64,000 nt of DNA from Mycolicibacterium frederiksbergense (GTDB taxonomy: Bacteria; Actinomycetota; Actinomycetes; Mycobacteriales; Mycobacteriaceae): NCBI RefSeq assembly GCF_012223425.1, contig NZ_CP038799.1:124001-188000 (forward strand), in the 5' to 3' direction. Below are positions 9,621 to 19,059 of the stretch, piece after piece. The notes under the pieces are model-generated. The model saw only the letters and a program-made list of their open reading frames with translations, was not told the DNA's origin and ran no database searches. How positions within the stretch are numbered: the stretch's first letter is position 1; each line of letters starts with the position of its first letter. A program made the position numbers and the translations under genes.

Positions 9621-10991
9621 TCATGCGAGTTCATAAGCGGTTTCTGCGTGCTCGGTCTCATCGATACCGGTGTCTTCGTCTTCCTTGCTGACTCGCCAGC
9701 CTAGTGGCTTGACGACAAAGGCGATGATGGTCGTGAGCACGGCGGTGAACAGCAGTGCCACCCCGGCGATCACGATCTGGACGACCAGCTGCTTGTAGTC
9801 GCCGCCGACGAACAGGCCGGCGTCGGTGGCGAAGAAGCCCAGCGCGACGGTGCCCCACAGGCCGGCAACGAGGTGCACGCCGACGACGTCGAGCGAATCG
9901 TCGTAGCCGAACTTGTACTTCAGGCCGATTGCCAAGGCCGACAACACACCCGCGATCGCACCGACGACCAGCGACCAGATCGGGGTCAGGTTGCCGCAGG
10001 CCGGGGTGATGGCGACCAGACCGGCGACCACACCGGAGGCGGCACCCACGCTGGTGGCGTGGCCGTCACGCAGACGCTCCACGATCAGCCAGCCGAGCAT
10101 CGCGGCGGCGGTGGCGGCGGTGGTGTTGACCCAGACCAGACCGGCGAGCATGTCGGCGCCACCCTCGGAGCCGACGTTGAAGCCGAACCAGCCGAACCAC
10201 AGGATCGCGGCACCGAGCATCACGAACGGGATGTTGTGCGGACGGAAAGCGGTCTTGCCGAATCCGACCCGCTTGCCCAGCAGCAGCGCGAGAACAAGTG
10301 CGGCCATACCGGCGTTGATGTGAACGACTGTGCCACCGGCGAAGTCGATGGGTGCGACGTTGGCCGCACCTTCCTCGTCGACACCGAACAGCTTGGCCGC
10401 CAGGCCCTGGTCGCTGGCCGAGAGCAGGCCACCGCCCCAGACCATGTGCGACAGCGGGAAGTACACAATGGTGACCCAGAGGCCGCCGAAGACCAGCCAG
10501 GTGCCGAACTTCATGCGCTCGGCGACCGCGCCGCTGATCAGCGCGACGGTGATGACGGCGAAGGTCAGCTGGAAGGCGACCCACACGATGGCCGGAACGG
10601 TGCCGAAACCGCCGTAGACGAAGGTCTCGACGCCGTCGATCTCGCGGACCTCGGCGAGCTGGTTCACACCGAACAACGCGAACGGGCTGTCGAAGAACAG
10701 GCCGGGCTGCTCACCGGTGTGTCCTGCGGAGAAGGACATCGAGTAGCCCCACAGCACGTAGATGACGCTGACCAGGCCCAGCGAGCCGAACGACATCATC
10801 ATCATGTTCAGGACGGACTTCTGCCGTGACAGACCACCGTAGAAGAACGCGAGGCCGGGCGTCATGAACAACACCAGGGCTGCCGAGATGAGGACCCAGG
10901 CGGTGTTACCGGTGTCCAATCCATCCGGGCCGAACGGCAGGAAACTATCGTCCGGCAAAGCCGTGACGACGTCGCTTAAGGCAAAGACCAC
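9621..10991 (-). CDS. amt: Ammonium transporter Amt
   Basis: A 456-residue integral membrane channel for ammonium/ammonia, with the family's 11-12 hydrophobic segments. Conserved pieces include the first transmembrane LVLFMTPGLAFFYGGL, FNVGSEGG, and GVHLVAGLWGTVALG carrying one of the pore histidines. The C-terminal cytoplasmic tail is acidic (SKEDEDTGIDETEHAE). The GTG at 10991 has a strong GAGGAGG 11 nt upstream. It is the first gene of the operon, and the 149-bp upstream gap holds GlnR-type boxes, so it should be induced under nitrogen limitation. GlnB is its expected partner. Confidence 0.97.
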   Translation of the reverse strand: MVFALSDVVTALPDDSFLPFGPDGLDTGNTAWVLISAALVLFMTPGLAFFYGGLSRQKSVLNMMMMSFGSLGLVSVIYVLWGYSMSFSAGHTGEQPGLFFDSPFALFGVNQLAEVREIDGVETFVYGGFGTVPAIVWVAFQLTFAVITVALISGAVAERMKFGTWLVFGGLWVTIVYFPLSHMVWGGGLLSASDQGLAAKLFGVDEEGAANVAPIDFAGGTVVHINAGMAALVLALLLGKRVGFGKTAFRPHNIPFVMLGAAILWFGWFGFNVGSEGGADMLAGLVWVNTTAATAAAMLGWLIVERLRDGHATSVGAASGVVAGLVAITPACGNLTPIWSLVVGAIAGVLSALAIGLKYKFGYDDSLDVVGVHLVAGLWGTVALGFFATDAGLFVGGDYKQLVVQIVIAGVALLFTAVLTTIIAFVVKPLGWRVSKEDEDTGIDETEHAETAYELA

Positions 10992-11055
10992 TTTGTGTGA
11001 ACCTCCTCGGGATTTCGCCGATGAATCGGCCTCCCGAAGAGACTCTTTTGCGCGC

Positions 11056-11125
11056 GTTTCATCCGTGGTTCACAGATGTTTCGCATGCGTGAACGGATTG
11101 GCCTTGTCTGTTACACCTGTGTTTC
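11056..11125 (-). promoter_or_regulatory. GlnR-type binding boxes upstream of amt-glnB-glnD
   Basis: Read on the minus strand, 11093-11056 gives TTCAC-n6-GAAAC-n6-GAACC-n6-GAAAC with an exact 11-bp period. Further upstream, 11125-11110 gives GAAAC-n6-GTAAC. These match the alternating gTnAC / GaAAC pentamers, spaced by 6 bp, known for actinobacterial GlnR. They lie 65-134 bp before the amt start codon, as expected for an activator. GlnR itself is not encoded in the window. The motif is seen directly; the regulator is inferred from the known nitrogen regulon. Confidence 0.75.
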
Positions 11126-11140
11126 TGCGTTGCCAAACGG

Positions 11141-12490
11141 CTATCCGAGGAGGGCGTCGACGAACGCGGCGGGTTCGAACGGCGCCAGATCGTCGGGTCC
11201 TTCGCCGAGCCCGACCAGCTTCACCGGGACACCGAGCTCCTGCTGAATGCGGAAAACGATGCCGCCCTTGGCAGTGCCGTCGAGCTTGGTGAGCACCACT
11301 CCGGTGATGGCAACAACCTCGGCGAACACCTTGGCCTGCGGCAGGCTGTTCTGCCCGATGGTGGCGTCCAGGACGAGCAGCACCTCATCGACCTTGGCCC
11401 GCTTTTCCACGACACGTTTGACCTTGCCGAGCTCGTCCATCAGGCCGGTTTTGGTGTGCAGGCGTCCGGCGGTGTCGATGACGACCACGTCGGCGCCGTT
11501 CTGGATGCCCTTGTCGACGGCGTCGAAGGCGACCGAGGCGGGGTCGGCACCCTCGGGGCCACGCACCGTGTCGGCGCCGACGCGGGAACCCCAGCTCTGC
11601 AGCTGATCGGCGGCGGCGGCACGGAAGGTGTCCGCGGCGCCCAGCACGACGCGACGCCCGTCGGCGACCAGGACGCGGGCCAGCTTGCCGACGGTGGTGG
11701 TCTTGCCGGTGCCGTTGACGCCGACGACCAGCAGGACCGACGGCTTGTTTTCATGTGGCAGCGCACGGATGGAGCGGTCCAGGTCCGGGCGCAGTTCGGA
11801 GATCAGCACCTCTTTGAGCACCCCGCGCGCGTCGGCCTCGGTGCGCACGGAGGCGCTGGCCATCTTGGCGCGCAGCGCGGCGATGACGTTCTGGGTGACG
11901 ACCGGTCCGAGGTCGGCGATCAGCAGGGTGTCCTCGATCTCCTCCCAGGACTCCTCGTCGAGGTCGCCGCCGCCGAGCAGGCCGAGGACGCCGCGGCCCA
12001 GGGTGCTCTGCGATTTGGCCAGGCGCCCGCGCAGGCGTTCCAGTCGGCCTTCGGCCGGAGCAATCGCCTCGATCTCGGGGGCTGCGGCCGGTTCCGGCTC
12101 GGGAGTGGGCTCCGGCTCGGGGGCCGGCTCGGGCTTGGGCGGCTCGGGAGTGGGCTCGGGGGTCGGCTCGGGCTTGGGCGGCTCGACGACGGGCGGCTCG
12201 GGCAGTTTGACTTCGGCGATGGTGCGCTTGGGGGCGTCGCGCGGCACGGCGGCGTCGTCGCCCACACCGGGCAGCCCGGTGGGGTCGACCTTCTCGGCCT
12301 CCGTGGTGGCCGGCCCGCTGAACGTGATGCCCGATGAGGCCTTATAGCCACCCGACTTGTCGATCTGGGTGGTGGTGTCCGGCGCGGACAGGGAGATCCG
12401 CCGCTTGCGGTAGCGCACCAGCCCGACGACCAGCGCGGTGACAAGCAGGACGGCTACGACCGCAATCGCGATCCATAAGGCATCTGACAC
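11141..12490 (-). CDS. ftsY: Signal recognition particle receptor FtsY
   Basis: A membrane-associated GTPase receptor for Ffh-bound ribosomes. Actinobacterial FtsY carries an N-terminal transmembrane helix, seen here at residues 4-26, followed by RYRKRR. A Pro/Glu-rich acidic linker occupies about 85-140 ([20 protein letters not shown] repeats). The NG domain follows, with [15 protein letters not shown] near 257, DTAGRLHTK and [10 protein letters not shown]. The start is GTG at 12490. It is divergent from the methyltransferase at 12522 with a 31-bp gap. The linker's low complexity also appears as repetitive DNA at 12060-12190. Confidence 0.97.
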   Translation of the reverse strand: MSDALWIAIAVVAVLLVTALVVGLVRYRKRRISLSAPDTTTQIDKSGGYKASSGITFSGPATTEAEKVDPTGLPGVGDDAAVPRDAPKRTIAEVKLPEPPVVEPPKPEPTPEPTPEPPKPEPAPEPEPTPEPEPAAAPEIEAIAPAEGRLERLRGRLAKSQSTLGRGVLGLLGGGDLDEESWEEIEDTLLIADLGPVVTQNVIAALRAKMASASVRTEADARGVLKEVLISELRPDLDRSIRALPHENKPSVLLVVGVNGTGKTTTVGKLARVLVADGRRVVLGAADTFRAAAADQLQSWGSRVGADTVRGPEGADPASVAFDAVDKGIQNGADVVVIDTAGRLHTKTGLMDELGKVKRVVEKRAKVDEVLLVLDATIGQNSLPQAKVFAEVVAITGVVLTKLDGTAKGGIVFRIQQELGVPVKLVGLGEGPDDLAPFEPAAFVDALLG

Positions 12491-12521
12491 CCGGCCATTG
12501 TCTCAGGCGACACTGGCTGCC

Positions 12522-13292
12522 ATGTTCGAGCACCTGATCGCCGAAGGCGCGGCCGCCGACGTCACCGGCTGGGATTTCTCCTGGCTCGACGGTCGGGCCA
12601 CCGAACAACGCCCGCCGTGGGGCTATGTCCGGCTGATGTCGTCGCGGCTGAGCCGGGTCGATGCCGCCTTGGACGTCCAGACCGGCGGCGGCGAGGTGTT
12701 CCACGAAGCGCTGACGGCTGCCGAGCCGCGCCCGACCGTGCTGGCGGCCACCGAGGCGTGGCCGCCGAACATCGCCGCGGCGGCACGGCTGCTGGACGGG
12801 GTGACCGTGTCGGCGGCTCCCGAGACCGAGCTGCCGTTCCCCGATGCGTCGTTCGAGCTGGTCACGAGCCGTCATCCCGCGACGATCGCGTGGGGTGAGA
12901 TCGCCCGCGTGCTGCGGCCCGGCGGGTCCTACCTGGCTCAGCATGTCGGCCCGGCGAGCGCCTTCGAGTTGATCGAGTTCTTCACCGGACCGCAGCCCGA
13001 AGCGCGCCGGCGTCGCCGTCCCGAGGCCGAGGCCGCCGCGGCTGCTGCCGCCGGGCTGGATGTCGTCGACCTGCGGGTGGCCAGGACACGCATCGAGGTG
13101 TTCGACGTGGCCGCGGTGGTCTACCTGTTACGCAAGGTGATCTGGTGGGTGCCCGACTTCACCGTGGAGCGGTACCGCGACAGGTTGACCGAGCTGCACG
13201 CGCGCATCGAAACCGAGGGGCCCTTCATCGCGCATTCCACCCGGCATCTCATCGAGGCGAGGCGTCCGGATGTGGCAGTCTCGGGCTGGTGA
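12522..13292 (+). CDS. SAM-dependent methyltransferase (class I)
   Basis: A 256-residue protein with a degenerate Rossmann methyltransferase core. [18 protein letters not shown] occupies the SAM-binding motif I region, [16 protein letters not shown] is the typical motif with D and H, and [20 protein letters not shown] is the post-core RVLRPGG element. The ATG at 12522 ([10 protein letters not shown]) is preferred because the longer reading frame would run back into the divergent ftsY. Its stop overlaps the fni start as GTGA (13289-13292), so the two are translationally coupled. The substrate is unknown. Confidence 0.8.
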   Translation: MFEHLIAEGAAADVTGWDFSWLDGRATEQRPPWGYVRLMSSRLSRVDAALDVQTGGGEVFHEALTAAEPRPTVLAATEAWPPNIAAAARLLDGVTVSAAPETELPFPDASFELVTSRHPATIAWGEIARVLRPGGSYLAQHVGPASAFELIEFFTGPQPEARRRRRPEAEAAAAAAAGLDVVDLRVARTRIEVFDVAAVVYLLRKVIWWVPDFTVERYRDRLTELHARIETEGPFIAHSTRHLIEARRPDVAVSGW

Positions 13293-14326
13293 CCATCGGC
13301 CCCGGTTTCGATGACCGCATCCAGGTGCGCAAGCGGCGTCACATCGATGTCTGCCTGTCCGAGGTCGTCCAGTATCAGACCGTCACCACGGGCCTGGAGC
13401 GCTACCGGCTGCCCTATAACGCGCTGACCCAGACCAGCCTGGCCGGCATCGACCTGGGCACGGAGTTTCTGGGGGTGCCGTTGCGGGCGCCGGTGCTGAT
13501 CGGTGCGATGACCGGCGGGTCGGAACTCTCGGGCACCATCAACCGCAATCTGGCCACCGCGGCGCAGGCGCTGGGTGTGGGCATGATGTTGGGTTCGCAG
13601 CGGGTGATGCTCGGCGAGGAATCGTTGCCCAGCTTCCAGGTGCGCGAGGTTGCACCGGATGTGTTGTTGGTGGGCAATATCGGACTGGCTCAACTGAACC
13701 GTGCAATGGTGCCAGAACTACGCCGCGCCCTGGTAGATGTGGGCGCCAATGCCCTTGCGGTGCATACCAATCCGTTGCAGGAGGCGGTGCAGTACCAGGG
13801 TGACACCGATTTCACCGGTTCTGTGGCCCGGCTGCGCGAGGTGGTCGAGACGGTCGGGTATCCGGTGCTGCTCAAGGAGGTCGGGCATGGGATCGGGGCG
13901 GCCGCGGCGACGTCGTTGATCGATGTCGGGGTGGCCGCGGTCGACGTGGCCGGTGCCGGCGGGACGTCGTGGGCGCGGGTGGAGCAGTTCGTGCGCTACG
14001 GCGGGATCAATGATCTGGGCCTGGCTGAGTGGGGCGTGCCGACGGCGCAGGCACTGGTCGAGGTGCGTTCGGTGCTACCGAGGGTGCCGCTGGTGGCCTC
14101 CGGCGGGATCCGCACCGGAATGGACGCGGCGAAGGCGATCGCGTTGGGTGCCGATGTGGTTGCGGTGGCGCATCCGCTGCTGGTGCCCGCCATCGAGTCG
14201 GCGGCGGCAGTGCAGGAGTGGTTGGAGCGCTTCATTTCTGAGCTGCGGGTCTGCCTGCACGGGTGCGGCACGCCTGATCTGACGGCGTTGCGCGCCGTGG
14301 GCGTCGACCCGGTGAGAGCACGCTAG
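13289..14326 (+). CDS. fni: Type II isopentenyl-diphosphate delta-isomerase
   Basis: A cytosolic FMN- and NAD(P)H-dependent enzyme that interconverts isopentenyl and dimethylallyl diphosphate, feeding isoprenoid, carotenoid and menaquinone synthesis. The frame starts with [10 protein letters not shown], and the TIM-barrel shows [49 protein letters not shown] and [11 protein letters not shown], all family hallmarks. The GTG at 13289 gives 345 residues, the normal family size, and overlaps the methyltransferase stop as GTGA. M. tuberculosis uses a type I enzyme, so this copy is accessory relative to that species. It ends in a CTAG shared with the convergent HNH gene. Confidence 0.93.
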   Translation: MTIGPGFDDRIQVRKRRHIDVCLSEVVQYQTVTTGLERYRLPYNALTQTSLAGIDLGTEFLGVPLRAPVLIGAMTGGSELSGTINRNLATAAQALGVGMMLGSQRVMLGEESLPSFQVREVAPDVLLVGNIGLAQLNRAMVPELRRALVDVGANALAVHTNPLQEAVQYQGDTDFTGSVARLREVVETVGYPVLLKEVGHGIGAAAATSLIDVGVAAVDVAGAGGTSWARVEQFVRYGGINDLGLAEWGVPTAQALVEVRSVLPRVPLVASGGIRTGMDAAKAIALGADVVAVAHPLLVPAIESAAAVQEWLERFISELRVCLHGCGTPDLTALRAVGVDPVRAR

Positions 14327-16026
14327 AAGGGCGGGTCGCTGTTGCTCTCTGCGCGTTCGAGGGCGAGTTCGAGTTGGTTGCGTGCGCGTTCGGTGTTGAT
14401 GCGTTGGGCGCGGCCTTGTGCGCGGGTGCGTTGTCGGACCGGCATCTTGGTGTCGCGGTCGGTGTCGTTGATGAGGCTGATCGCGCGTTTTCGGGGGATG
14501 GGCGTCTGGATGTTCCAGTGCGGGAACAGGATTGCCGCCCCGGGAGCTTTCTTGTAGGTATGCCCGGTGGGGGATGTCCATTGGATGCTGCCGTCGGGTT
14601 TCGCTGCCAGTTCCCAACCACCGAATGTCTTGACCAAATGGTGCAGGCGGCAGAGCGGCCCCAGGTTGCCCGGATGGGTGGCCCCGGCCGGCCACGGGAT
14701 CAGATGATCCAAGTCGCAGCGGTGGGCGGCCCGGTTGCAGCCGGGGAAGCTGCAGGTCATGGCGCGCATGCGGACGAAGGCGGTTAGGGCTGTGGAGGGC
14801 CGGTATTGGCGTTCGGCGGGCAGGTCGGCGATCTCCGATAGCGGCTTGACGGTGGCGCCGCCGGCGACTAGTTCGGCGAGCATGGCGGCGGGGATGATGG
14901 CGCCGTCGAGCATCACCCCGGGGCTTGGGTTGCAAGCCGCAGGTTCGGGGCCAGCCGCGGGCGCGGCAGGCTCCGCGGGCTCGGTGCTGGCCGCAGGCGC
15001 GGCAGGCTCCGCGGGCTTGGTGCTGGCCGCGGGCTCGGTGCGGGCAGCCGGCGCCGCGGGCTCAGACTCCGCAGCCGGTGCCTGCGGCTCATGCTCCGGC
15101 GCAGCGGGCTCGGTCTCCGCAGTCTCAGTCGGTTCCGGCTCGGCCTCCGGGGTGCCCGCAGTACCCGGCGTGCTCTGCGGCGGGGTGTCCTCACCTGCGG
15201 CGGGCACCTGGTCGGTGAGCGCATAGATGGTGACCGCGCCCGCACGCGGGTCTTTCCCGCTGCCCGCACAGTTCACATCCCCGCATTCGCAGGCCAACCG
15301 TTCCAGGGCAGGGCCGACCGCACCCAGAGCGGCCAGGGCCGCGGCACGCAGTTCCCCACGGCGGCGGGGGTCGTTGGGGCAGACGGTGTCGGCCAGGGCG
15401 TCGAGCCGTTGTTCGAGGATCTTCTTGTCGGTGATCCGCAGCCTGCCCCAGAAGGAGGCCACCCCGTTGGGGTCGTCCTTGTCGTCGAACTCCACATAGA
15501 GGTCCTTGGCGGCCCGCCGGGACCGCACCACGGCGTCGGGGTCGAATTTCTCCACCCAGAGGTCGACCGCGCCGATCAGCTGTTTCTCCGAATGCGCCCC
15601 ATACGCGCCCGCTTCGCCGGAAATCGCCGCATCGATCAGGGCGATCGCGTCCTCGTCGACGACCAGATGGGTGCGCCAGGTGATCGCATCGATCACCGTC
15701 GACGAGATCACCCCCTTGGCGAACAAGGCCGCGGTGCGGGGTAGCCGGTCACGCAGGGCTTGGGCGATGCGCATCTGCTTGGACGCCGCATAGGGATTGA
15801 GGTTGCAGGCCGCCGCGACCGCGGCCTGGGCCCACGCCCAGCCATCAATCACCTGATGAGCAACGGTGTCGTCCTCGTCATCGCACTGGCGGGCGACGAC
15901 TTCGCCGATCAACGCCAGCCGCTGCGCGGCAGCCATCGACTCGATCTGGGTCATGGCCGTGACCGCCGAGATGAGCGCTTCATCGCTCAACTCCGCGAGT
16001 GCGCCCCGATCCAAGACTTCGAACAT
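14323..16026 (-). CDS. 13E12-type DUF222 protein with C-terminal HNH endonuclease domain
   Basis: A 567-residue member of the multicopy actinobacterial 13E12/REP13E12 family. The N-terminal DUF222 helical domain occupies about 1-270. A Pro/Ala/Glu-rich linker of roughly 90 residues follows. The HNH domain has [21 protein letters not shown], then N..LC..HH. The ATG at 16026 is chosen because TAGAAT lies 7 nt upstream (leaderless); an in-frame ATG at 16056 is less well supported. Family members are often linked to mobile or repeated DNA, but a biological role is not established. The 3' end overlaps the fni stop by 4 bp. Confidence 0.88.
   Translation of the reverse strand: MFEVLDRGALAELSDEALISAVTAMTQIESMAAAQRLALIGEVVARQCDDEDDTVAHQVIDGWAWAQAAVAAACNLNPYAASKQMRIAQALRDRLPRTAALFAKGVISSTVIDAITWRTHLVVDEDAIALIDAAISGEAGAYGAHSEKQLIGAVDLWVEKFDPDAVVRSRRAAKDLYVEFDDKDDPNGVASFWGRLRITDKKILEQRLDALADTVCPNDPRRRGELRAAALAALGAVGPALERLACECGDVNCAGSGKDPRAGAVTIYALTDQVPAAGEDTPPQSTPGTAGTPEAEPEPTETAETEPAAPEHEPQAPAAESEPAAPAARTEPAASTKPAEPAAPAASTEPAEPAAPAAGPEPAACNPSPGVMLDGAIIPAAMLAELVAGGATVKPLSEIADLPAERQYRPSTALTAFVRMRAMTCSFPGCNRAAHRCDLDHLIPWPAGATHPGNLGPLCRLHHLVKTFGGWELAAKPDGSIQWTSPTGHTYKKAPGAAILFPHWNIQTPIPRKRAISLINDTDRDTKMPVRQRTRAQGRAQRINTERARNQLELALERAESNSDPPF
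14966..15030. repeat. Two-copy 36-bp direct repeat in the linker of the HNH gene
   Basis: The 29-bp stretch at 14966-14994 recurs with one difference at 15002-15030, a period of 36 bp or 12 codons. It encodes the Ala/Pro-rich linker of the 13E12 protein and stays in frame. Shorter diverged copies follow to about 15070. Such repeats are prone to length change. Confidence 0.7.
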
Positions 16027-16033
16027 ATGTGCG

Positions 16034-16039
16034 ATTCTA
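16034..16039 (-). promoter_or_regulatory. -10 box of a leaderless promoter for the 13E12/HNH gene
   Basis: TAGAAT on the minus strand ends 7 nt before the ATG at 16026. There is no Shine-Dalgarno. This decides the start codon of the gene. The transcription start is inferred. Confidence 0.5.
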
Positions 16040-16173
16040 CCGGCCGGGTCCGACATCGGAAAGCGGTCTTTCGTCGCGCTGTGGATAACTGATTTGGTTG
16101 ACTGCAAGGCAGCGGGCCGGCAGGTCAACGCCGCCGGGAACCTTCCCTCATGTTGGCTCGAGACGATCCAGGT

Positions 16174-16443
16174 TCAGAGCCAGAGGTAGAGCGCAGACAG
16201 CAGCGCCCACATCCCGAGGCAATACGCCTCGAACGCGGCCCGCAACGGAATCGGGGCGTGGCGCAGCTCCATGAAATCGAGGCCAACGAGGCGCACCTTG
16301 ATCGCGGCGATGCCCAGGACCAGGACGGCGACCAGGGAGCCGGTGCCGTGTTCGGCGCCGACGGCCCAGGACACGATCGTCGCGGCGACCAAGAACAGCC
16401 AGCTGGCGCCGGCGCGGTTCTTCAGCAGATTGAGGACGGTCAT
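16174..16443 (-). CDS. Cytochrome c oxidase subunit IV-like small membrane protein
   Basis: An 89-residue protein with three hydrophobic segments (about 12-30, 35-52 and 68-88), matching the prokaryotic COX4 family and, in operon position, NorF-type proteins. The ATG at 16443 shares one base with the stop of the upstream COX3-like gene (TGATG), so the two are coupled. The longer reading frame is rejected because it runs inside the COX3 gene. No haem ligand is needed for this family. The role is probably assembly or stabilisation of a haem-copper oxidase or NO reductase encoded elsewhere. Confidence 0.8.
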   Translation of the reverse strand: MTVLNLLKNRAGASWLFLVAATIVSWAVGAEHGTGSLVAVLVLGIAAIKVRLVGLDFMELRHAPIPLRAAFEAYCLGMWALLSALYLWL

Positions 16444-17024
16444 CAGCTCACCAGGTAGAGCAGCGCGAACAGGAAGATCCACAGCAGATCGACCAGGTGC
16501 CAGAAGCAGGCGGCACCCTCCACGAGTGCGGTGCGGGTGTCGCTGAGTTCGGGCCGCCGGGTTTGGGTCAGAACGAAGGACAGCGCGCCGAGGCCGAGGC
16601 ACACGTGGAACAGGTGCAGCCCGGTAAGGATGAAGTAGTACAGGTAGAAGTCGTTGGCGCCCGGGCCGTGCCCGGCGGTGCCCAGCGAGATGTACTCGTA
16701 GACCTTGAGTGCGATGAACAGCACGCCGAAGACCATCGCCGCGGCAGTGGCCCTGGTGGCGATCCGCCTTTGGCCCGCGCGCATTCCGTTGAGGGCGAGC
16801 ACGACGCAGAGCGAACTGGTCAGCAGCACAAGGGTATTGATGACGCCGACACCGATGTGCAGGGTCGTGCGGGCGGCGTCGAAGATCTCGGGGGCTTTGG
16901 CGCGTTCGACGAGGAACGTCACGAAGAAGGCGCCGAAGACGAGCATGTCGCCGAACAGGAAAACCCAGGTGCCGCTTTCGCCGGGGATCCGCTTCTGGTG
17001 TGGCGGCGCTGCTGGCACTGTCAC
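16443..17024 (-). CDS. Cytochrome c oxidase subunit III-like protein
   Basis: A 193-residue, five-helix membrane protein of the COX3 family. GTWVFLFGDMLVFGAFFVTFL near the N-terminus, the TGLHLFHVCLGLGAL helix and the final ACFWHLVDLLWIFLFALLYLV with its WHxVD motif are typical. The length fits the short NorE-type branch rather than the mitochondrial-type subunit. GTG at 17024 overlaps the upstream stop as GTGA. No catalytic subunit I or II gene accompanies it, so it may act as an accessory to a distant haem-copper oxidase or NO reductase. Confidence 0.87.
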   Translation of the reverse strand: MTVPAAPPHQKRIPGESGTWVFLFGDMLVFGAFFVTFLVERAKAPEIFDAARTTLHIGVGVINTLVLLTSSLCVVLALNGMRAGQRRIATRATAAAMVFGVLFIALKVYEYISLGTAGHGPGANDFYLYYFILTGLHLFHVCLGLGALSFVLTQTRRPELSDTRTALVEGAACFWHLVDLLWIFLFALLYLVS

Positions 17025-17773
17025 GCGGGCTGGAGCGCCTGTTGTTCGGCCTTGATCGACCTGAGCATCACCGCGGTGGTGGAGAACAGCCACACCACCA
17101 GGACGAGACCGGGGATGTAGAAGGCGAAGATTCCGTCCCAGGCCAGCGGTCCGTCGTTGAAGACGACCACGACGCAGCCCGGTAGCGACAGCGTCGCGAC
17201 CCACAGGTTGAGGTAGCCGTACCAGCGCGGAAAGGTCGGCGGGTCGGTCTTGTCGATGAATGCCGCGGCCGCCAAGGTGAGGTTCTGGATGATGATGGTG
17301 CCGACAATGCCGATGAACCACAGCCAGAAGACGTCGTTGAGGGCCTGGGTGAGTTCGGCAGAGCGTTCCTCGGGGCGGTAGGCGGCGACGCCGAGGAAAA
17401 ACTGCGGGAACAGCAGGGCTGGCACGAAGACGGTGGCGGCCATCAGTTGAGTCATCGAGAGCATGCCCCAGTGGCCCTCGACCCGGCGGATGCGCAGGAT
17501 GATCGCGGCCAGGAATGGCAGGGCGAGGACCGCGCTGAGCAGCGCGCCCGAGACGCCGAACCGGATCCAGAGTTTGTGCTCGACGAAGAACTCGGCGATC
17601 TCGTCGGGTGAGGATGCTGGTGACAGCGGCGGGAAGAGTTGGGCGATACCGGAAAAGCTGGTGCCGTACAGGATGATCATGATGGTTCCGCACCAGGCGC
17701 CGATGCGTTGCAAGGTCAGCTCCACAGGTGGGACGTTACCGTTTCCGATCTCCCGTTTTGACATTTTTGACAT
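17021..17773 (-). CDS. Multi-helix membrane protein heading the COX3/COX4-like operon
   Basis: A 250-residue protein with about six hydrophobic segments and no recognised catalytic motif. The start is taken as ATG at 17773 (MSKMSKREIG), with a weak GAAAG upstream; ATG at 17764 is also possible. It is coupled to the COX3-like gene through a GTGA overlap at 17021-17024. The strict coupling suggests a common complex, perhaps a haem-copper oxidase or NO reductase accessory unit. I do not recognise a named family. Confidence 0.65.
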   Translation of the reverse strand: MSKMSKREIGNGNVPPVELTLQRIGAWCGTIMIILYGTSFSGIAQLFPPLSPASSPDEIAEFFVEHKLWIRFGVSGALLSAVLALPFLAAIILRIRRVEGHWGMLSMTQLMAATVFVPALLFPQFFLGVAAYRPEERSAELTQALNDVFWLWFIGIVGTIIIQNLTLAAAAFIDKTDPPTFPRWYGYLNLWVATLSLPGCVVVVFNDGPLAWDGIFAFYIPGLVLVVWLFSTTAVMLRSIKAEQQALQPA

Positions 17774-17869
17774 AACTTTCAGCGGTACTGCAGTGAAAGA
17801 AGTGCATTGGGGTGCGTTCCTGCTCACTTAAAATGAGATTCGGGCCATGTGGCTAGCATCGGTTGAGGG

Positions 17870-17932
17870 ATGTTCGACGGCAACGGGGGTGGATCGGTGA
17901 CGGCGCGCGATTATCAGGGGTGGCGCCAGTGA
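17870..17932 (+). CDS. Possible 20-residue leader ORF
   Basis: ATG at 17870 opens a 20-codon frame (MFDGNGGGSVTARDYQGWRQ) whose TGA (17930-17932) overlaps the GTG start of the next gene as GTGA. A TAGCAT hexamer lies upstream at 17854-17859. The tight stop/start overlap is the only support, and there is no good Shine-Dalgarno. It could be a translated leader or chance. Confidence 0.2.
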   Translation: MFDGNGGGSVTARDYQGWRQ

Positions 17933-19053
17933 CGAATCCACCGCCGCCAGGTAATTGGGGGCCCCCGCAGCCGCCCTACGGTCAGGGCCAGCCGCCGTAC
18001 GGATCCGGCCCGTGGCCGCCACAGCAGGGCTGGGGCCCGCCGCCTCAGCCGCCCAAGAACAACAGCCTGAAGTGGTTGTTGATTGGCGTGGCAGTGCTGC
18101 TGGTGATCGCCATATCCGTAGGCGCCACACTGCTTTTCACGCGAGATGGCGGCGGCGGTGCCACGCAGACGGCCAACGGCAACCCGCCGGCAGCCGGTGA
18201 AATTGCGAGCGCGAACGACACGGGGCCGGTTTCGATCATTACCGAGGATCCGACCTGTGAGCCATGGCGGCCCATTATCAGCACACTGGCGAAACAGGAA
18301 CGGCAAGGCTGGGAATCTCGACCTTACGACATACCCGCGTCGCAATGGACAACTGAACAACGTCAGATGTTCGAAACAGTTGCCGATGCCATGCGTCAGG
18401 CTGCGGATCAAACGGTCGCTTTGGCCAAGCTCACGCCACATCGAGTGATGCGAGAACTGTACGAGCAATCGATCGCCTATTGGCGAGCCTATGCAGACAG
18501 CATCCCTACGTACGAGCAAGGGGACAACTATCTGGCAGGCACGGCCACTGACACTTCCGGCGCACTAGTCGCGATCTGTGATGCAATCTCGCAAGGGTCC
18601 GCTGCTTCACGCGGCCCTCTGGTGCCAAACCAGGATCCACCGGCGGCGACATCTACCTCCGGATCACCAGATTCACCTCAACCTTTCATGGCACAAACAG
18701 GAAACCCTGTTTGCGCCGATTGGAAACGCCTTTCCGATAATTTCGACCGCGACGGTGCTGCGTGGCGTGATGCAGATCCCAACATTCCCTCGTCAGAGTG
18801 GGATTCGCAGCGACGACAGTTGATGATGGAAGTCGCACCAGTTATGAAAACGCTCGCAGATGACTTGGCGCTTCAGGGATTAAAGAGCAATGATCCGATC
18901 GTTTCCGATTTCTCTATGCTGGCCGCTCAATATTGGCGTGCATTTTCAGTCGCTATCCCTAGCTACACGGTGGCCGACAGCCATCTTTCAGCGGCCGCCG
19001 CATATCTGACATACGCGGTATTCAACGCATGCGCTGCGGCAATCGGGGGCTAG
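17929..19053 (+). CDS. Single-pass membrane protein with two repeated extracytoplasmic domains
   Basis: A 374-residue protein. The N-terminus is Pro/Gly/Gln-rich (NPPPPGNWGPPQPPYGQ style), then a KNNSLK stop and one transmembrane helix at about 46-66. The rest is outside the membrane and holds two related units of about 100 residues. Each starts with a Cys-x-x-Trp (DPTCEPW, NPVCADW) and ends with a YWRA...Y motif and a cysteine, so each unit may form one disulfide. GTG at 17929 is chosen for its AGGGGTGG Shine-Dalgarno. Codon use is less GC-rich from about 18200 onward. It lies 6 bp upstream of the WxG protein gene, so they form an operon. The function is unknown. Confidence 0.75.
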   Translation: MTNPPPPGNWGPPQPPYGQGQPPYGSGPWPPQQGWGPPPQPPKNNSLKWLLIGVAVLLVIAISVGATLLFTRDGGGGATQTANGNPPAAGEIASANDTGPVSIITEDPTCEPWRPIISTLAKQERQGWESRPYDIPASQWTTEQRQMFETVADAMRQAADQTVALAKLTPHRVMRELYEQSIAYWRAYADSIPTYEQGDNYLAGTATDTSGALVAICDAISQGSAASRGPLVPNQDPPAATSTSGSPDSPQPFMAQTGNPVCADWKRLSDNFDRDGAAWRDADPNIPSSEWDSQRRQLMMEVAPVMKTLADDLALQGLKSNDPIVSDFSMLAAQYWRAFSVAIPSYTVADSHLSAAAAYLTYAVFNACAAAIGG

Positions 19054-19059
19054 GTCATA

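Noticed and set aside
9873..10829. 318-codon plus-strand frame opposite amt
   Set aside because: Antisense shadow rich in Asp, Gly, His and Gln, typical of mirrored membrane-protein codons.
14323..16026. HNH gene considered as a homing endonuclease or insertion sequence
   Set aside because: It matches the free-standing 13E12/DUF222 family, with no interrupted host gene, terminal repeats or transposase.
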